Source of the DNA: Acidimicrobiaceae bacterium
GTDB lineage: Bacteria; Actinomycetota; Acidimicrobiia; Acidimicrobiales; RAAP-2
Reading direction: 5' to 3'
Length of the DNA stretch: 8,046 nt
NCBI GenBank assembly: GCA_003133075.1
Contig: PKZN01000128.1
Location: forward strand, 1-8,046
The notes beneath the pieces were generated by a model, which saw only the letters and a list, made by a program, of their open reading frames with translations, had not been told where the DNA came from and ran no database searches. Made by a program: the position numbers and the translations under genes. Below are positions 6,140 to 8,046 of the stretch, one piece after another; within the stretch, counting starts at the first letter, position 1; every line of letters starts with the position of its first letter.

Positions 6140-7858
6140 TCAAGACCTTCCTACAATCGGCTCAACGAGGCGCGGCGTCTGGCCGCGCGGTTGCGCCAAG
6201 AAATCAAAGTCACAGCCATCGGGTGCCTGGGTGACGTGGCGCCGATAGAGCTCGACGTACCCGCGTGCGCCGGCGGCGTGCGAAGGGCGCCAGGACATCG
6301 CGCGAAGGCTCAGTTCCTCGTCCGCGACCTCGAGTTCGATTTCGCCCGCCTCCGCGTCCACCCGGATCATGTCGCCATCACGAACGAGACCGAGGACGCC
6401 CCCGACCTCGGACTCTGGTGCGGCGTGGACGAAGACGGTGCCGTAACTCGTACCGCTCATCCGCGCGTCGGTGACGCGCACCATGTCGGTCACGCCGCGT
6501 GCGAGCAACTGCTCGGGGATGGGGATCATGCCCCACTCGGGCATTCCCGGCCCGCCGACGGGACCGACGCCGCGGAGCACTAACACGGCGTCGTCCGGGC
6601 ACTGCGCGGTTGGTCCGGTGCGCGGGGCGATCTCGTCGTACCCCTCGATGACGTAGGCCGGCCCTCGGTGGGTGAGCAGCGACACCGTCGCCGCCGAGCG
6701 CTTGATGAGGGCACCTTCGGGCGCGACGTTGCCCCGCACCACGCGAAACGCACCGCCCGCGTCAACCGGGTCGCTGAGGCTGTGCACCACGCCGTTCGTG
6801 TCCCGCGCGCGAGCTTGCAACTCCTTGGTCGTCGTACCGTCGGCGAGCAGGACGTCGAGATGCAGTAGTTCACCGAGGGCCCGAAGAATCGTGGGCACGC
6901 CACCGGCACCGTCGAGGTCCTCCATGAGCGCGGTTCCCGATGGTTCGACGTCAACGAGTACTGGCGTCGAGCGACTCACCCGATCGACGTCGGCGAGGGT
7001 GAGGTCGTGGCCGAGTCGGCGCGCCATCGCCGTCAGGTGGATGACGGCGTTGGTGGAGCCGCCCAGCGCGCTTAAGAGCACGAGCGCGTTCTCGAGCGCG
7101 TCAGCAGAGATTTGGCTCGTCGCCGTCGCACCCTCGTTGACGAGCGCGACGCTGCGCGCGCCGATGCGTCGAGCGACGTCCACGTGACGGGGGTCGCCCG
7201 CGGGCATCGACGTCGACCCCGGCCACGCGAGACCGATGGCCTCACAGATCGCCCCCATGGTCGACGCGGTGCCCATCGTGTTACAGGTTCCCTTGCCCAA
7301 GGTGAGCGCCGCTTCGAGTTCGGCCCAGCGTTCGTCAGACAGCGTGCCCGCGCGTCGCTCGTCCCAGAGTCGCCACAGGTCCGTGCCGGTGCCCACGCGA
7401 CGACCCTCGAAGGTCGCGACGGGTCGAGGACCCGAGACGACCAACAACGTTGGCAGGTTCGTGCTGAAGGCGCCCATGAGCGCCCCGGGTACAGATTTGT
7501 CACACGCCGCCAGCACGATGACCGCGTCGAGGGGCTGGCTGCGCAGGGACTCTTCGAGTTCGATGGCGAGGAGATTGCGGTAGAGCATCGATGAGGGCTT
7601 CATCAGATCCTCACCGAGCGACATCACGGGGAACTCGACCGCGACACCCCCGGCTTCGGCGACGCCGTCCTTGATGGTCTCGACGAGCGCGTCGAGGGGT
7701 TGGTTACAGGGGTTAAGGTCACTGGCCGAGTTCGCGATGCCGATGATGGGACGGCCCCCCGCGGCCTGCACGTCGGCGCCGCCCATGCGTAACGCGACGC
7801 GAGCGTCGAGGGCGACTTCATCGTCACCTCGCACCCAGCGGTCGCTACGCAAGCTCAT
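6140..7858 (-). CDS. IlvD/Edd-family sugar-acid dehydratase (L-arabinonate/D-xylonate dehydratase type)
   Basis: Probable Fe-S-dependent aldonate dehydratase turning an aldonic acid into its 2-keto-3-deoxy acid, in the cytoplasm; 572 residues, the usual size. The three cysteines expected to hold the [2Fe-2S] cluster are present: Cys51 in NPCNQP, Cys119 in ACDKSVPG and Cys192 in KGTCNTMGTAST. Lys121 of CDKS matches the carbamylated Mg-binding Lys of the Rhizobium L-arabinonate dehydratase, and Ser468 in DARMSGTSYGT matches its catalytic Ser. DARMSGT followed by YGT is the sugar-acid-dehydratase form; dihydroxyacid dehydratases of valine synthesis usually have DGRFSG. LGGSTNAVIH (265-274) is another family signature. 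The frame is open to a GTG at 7930, but the ATG at 7858 overlaps the previous stop as ATGA and begins a family-like N-terminus (MSLRSDRW). Lactonase and semialdehyde dehydrogenase in the same operon favour a pentonate substrate. Confidence 0.92.
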   Translation of the reverse strand: MSLRSDRWVRGDDEVALDARVALRMGGADVQAAGGRPIIGIANSASDLNPCNQPLDALVETIKDGVAEAGGVAVEFPVMSLGEDLMKPSSMLYRNLLAIELEESLRSQPLDAVIVLAACDKSVPGALMGAFSTNLPTLLVVSGPRPVATFEGRRVGTGTDLWRLWDERRAGTLSDERWAELEAALTLGKGTCNTMGTASTMGAICEAIGLAWPGSTSMPAGDPRHVDVARRIGARSVALVNEGATATSQISADALENALVLLSALGGSTNAVIHLTAMARRLGHDLTLADVDRVSRSTPVLVDVEPSGTALMEDLDGAGGVPTILRALGELLHLDVLLADGTTTKELQARARDTNGVVHSLSDPVDAGGAFRVVRGNVAPEGALIKRSAATVSLLTHRGPAYVIEGYDEIAPRTGPTAQCPDDAVLVLRGVGPVGGPGMPEWGMIPIPEQLLARGVTDMVRVTDARMSGTSYGTVFVHAAPESEVGGVLGLVRDGDMIRVDAEAGEIELEVADEELSLRAMSWRPSHAAGARGYVELYRRHVTQAPDGCDFDFLAQPRGQTPRLVEPIVGRS

Positions 7859-8046
7859 GGCTCGGGGACCCCAATTCCTTCGGCACCGGGCTTGGAGATC
7901 GCGAGGTCCAGCGCGGAGAGGTCGAGCCACTCGAGCGCCAACTGCGCGCGTCGGACTTTTTCTCGCACGTTGTCGATCACGTTGTCGTGCAACTGGAGGC
8001 CCGCGGGGTAGACCGCGCGCGCGTTGCGAAGACCGAACTTGGCGTA
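7855..8046 (-). CDS. C-terminal 63 residues of an unrecognised protein (5' end beyond window)
   Basis: The frame is open from the right edge to a TGA at 7857-7855 that overlaps the dehydratase ATG as ATGA, strong evidence that it is a real gene of the same operon. The visible end starts YAKFGLRNARAVYPAGLQ, continues into a charged, probably helical stretch (HDNVIDNVREKVRRAQLALE, residues 20-39) and closes with a loop, SKPGAEGIGVPEP. I do not recognise the family. There is no membrane segment, and the end does not look like a short-chain dehydrogenase, a fumarylacetoacetase-type dehydratase or a GntR regulator as far as I can judge. By position it could encode one of the two missing pathway steps, but that is a guess. 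Confidence 0.8.
   Translation of the reverse strand, partial: YAKFGLRNARAVYPAGLQLHDNVIDNVREKVRRAQLALEWLDLSALDLAISKPGAEGIGVPEP

Noticed and set aside
6141..6143. TTG start for the binding protein, overlapping the dehydratase stop as TTGA
   Set aside because: It would put 21 non-signal residues before a complete signal peptide; the ATG at 6080 has a ribosome binding site.
6140..7858. Dihydroxyacid dehydratase of valine/isoleucine synthesis (ilvD)
   Set aside because: The DARMSGTSYGT motif and the sugar-uptake, lactonase and semialdehyde dehydrogenase neighbours favour the aldonate dehydratase branch; no branched-chain amino acid genes are present.
7864..7872. GGGGACCCC palindrome near the dehydratase start
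   Set aside because: Arms of four with a one-base centre cannot form a hairpin, it lies within coding sequence, and such runs are common at this GC content.
7928..7930. GTG start extending the dehydratase by 24 residues
   Set aside because: The extension overlaps the upstream gene in another frame, and the ATG at 7858 forms an ATGA overlap and gives the family's normal N-terminus and length.

Overview
This 8,046-base window looks like part of a bacterial chromosome with high GC content (above 60% by eye). Every protein gene I can support lies on the minus strand, so the operon reads from position 8046 down to position 1. Tight gene packing, GTG starts and AGGAG/GGGAG ribosome binding sites suit a high-GC bacterium. 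An actinobacterium is my first guess, but nothing in the window fixes the phylum.

In transcription order the layout is: (1) the last 63 codons of an unrecognised protein (8046-7855); (2) an IlvD/Edd-family sugar-acid dehydratase (7858-6140), coupled to it by an ATGA overlap; (3) a secreted sugar-type ABC substrate-binding protein (6080-4776); (4) a 16-bp perfect hairpin in the gap after it (4763-4728); (5) and (6) two ABC permeases (4686-3781 and 3784-2909, overlapping by GTGA); (7) a MalK/UgpC-type ABC ATPase (2875-1730); (8) an SMP-30/gluconolactonase-type lactonase (1729-890), whose ATG directly follows the ATPase stop codon; (9) an aldehyde dehydrogenase of the 2,5-dioxovalerate (alpha-ketoglutarate semialdehyde) type (893 to 1), overlapping the lactonase by GTGA and running off the left edge. 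No gap between supported genes exceeds 100 bases, and I see no RNA gene, mobile element, CRISPR array or clear promoter.

Together the genes fit uptake of a sugar followed by non-phosphorylating oxidation, as in the Weimberg route for D-xylose or the matching L-arabinose route: sugar to lactone (dehydrogenase, not seen), lactone to aldonate (SMP-30), aldonate to 2-keto-3-deoxy acid (IlvD/Edd), 2-keto-3-deoxy acid to alpha-ketoglutarate semialdehyde (dehydratase, not seen), and semialdehyde to alpha-ketoglutarate (aldehyde dehydrogenase). The sugar itself is inferred. Two of the five steps are missing from the window, and the cut-off upstream gene or sequence beyond either edge may supply them.

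The enzyme families are all known, so I see no wholly new system. The least ordinary points are the hairpin between the binding-protein and permease genes, a six-codon mini-ORF with a good ribosome binding site that ends on the permease start, a cysteine-free substrate-binding protein, and the unrecognised upstream C-terminus.
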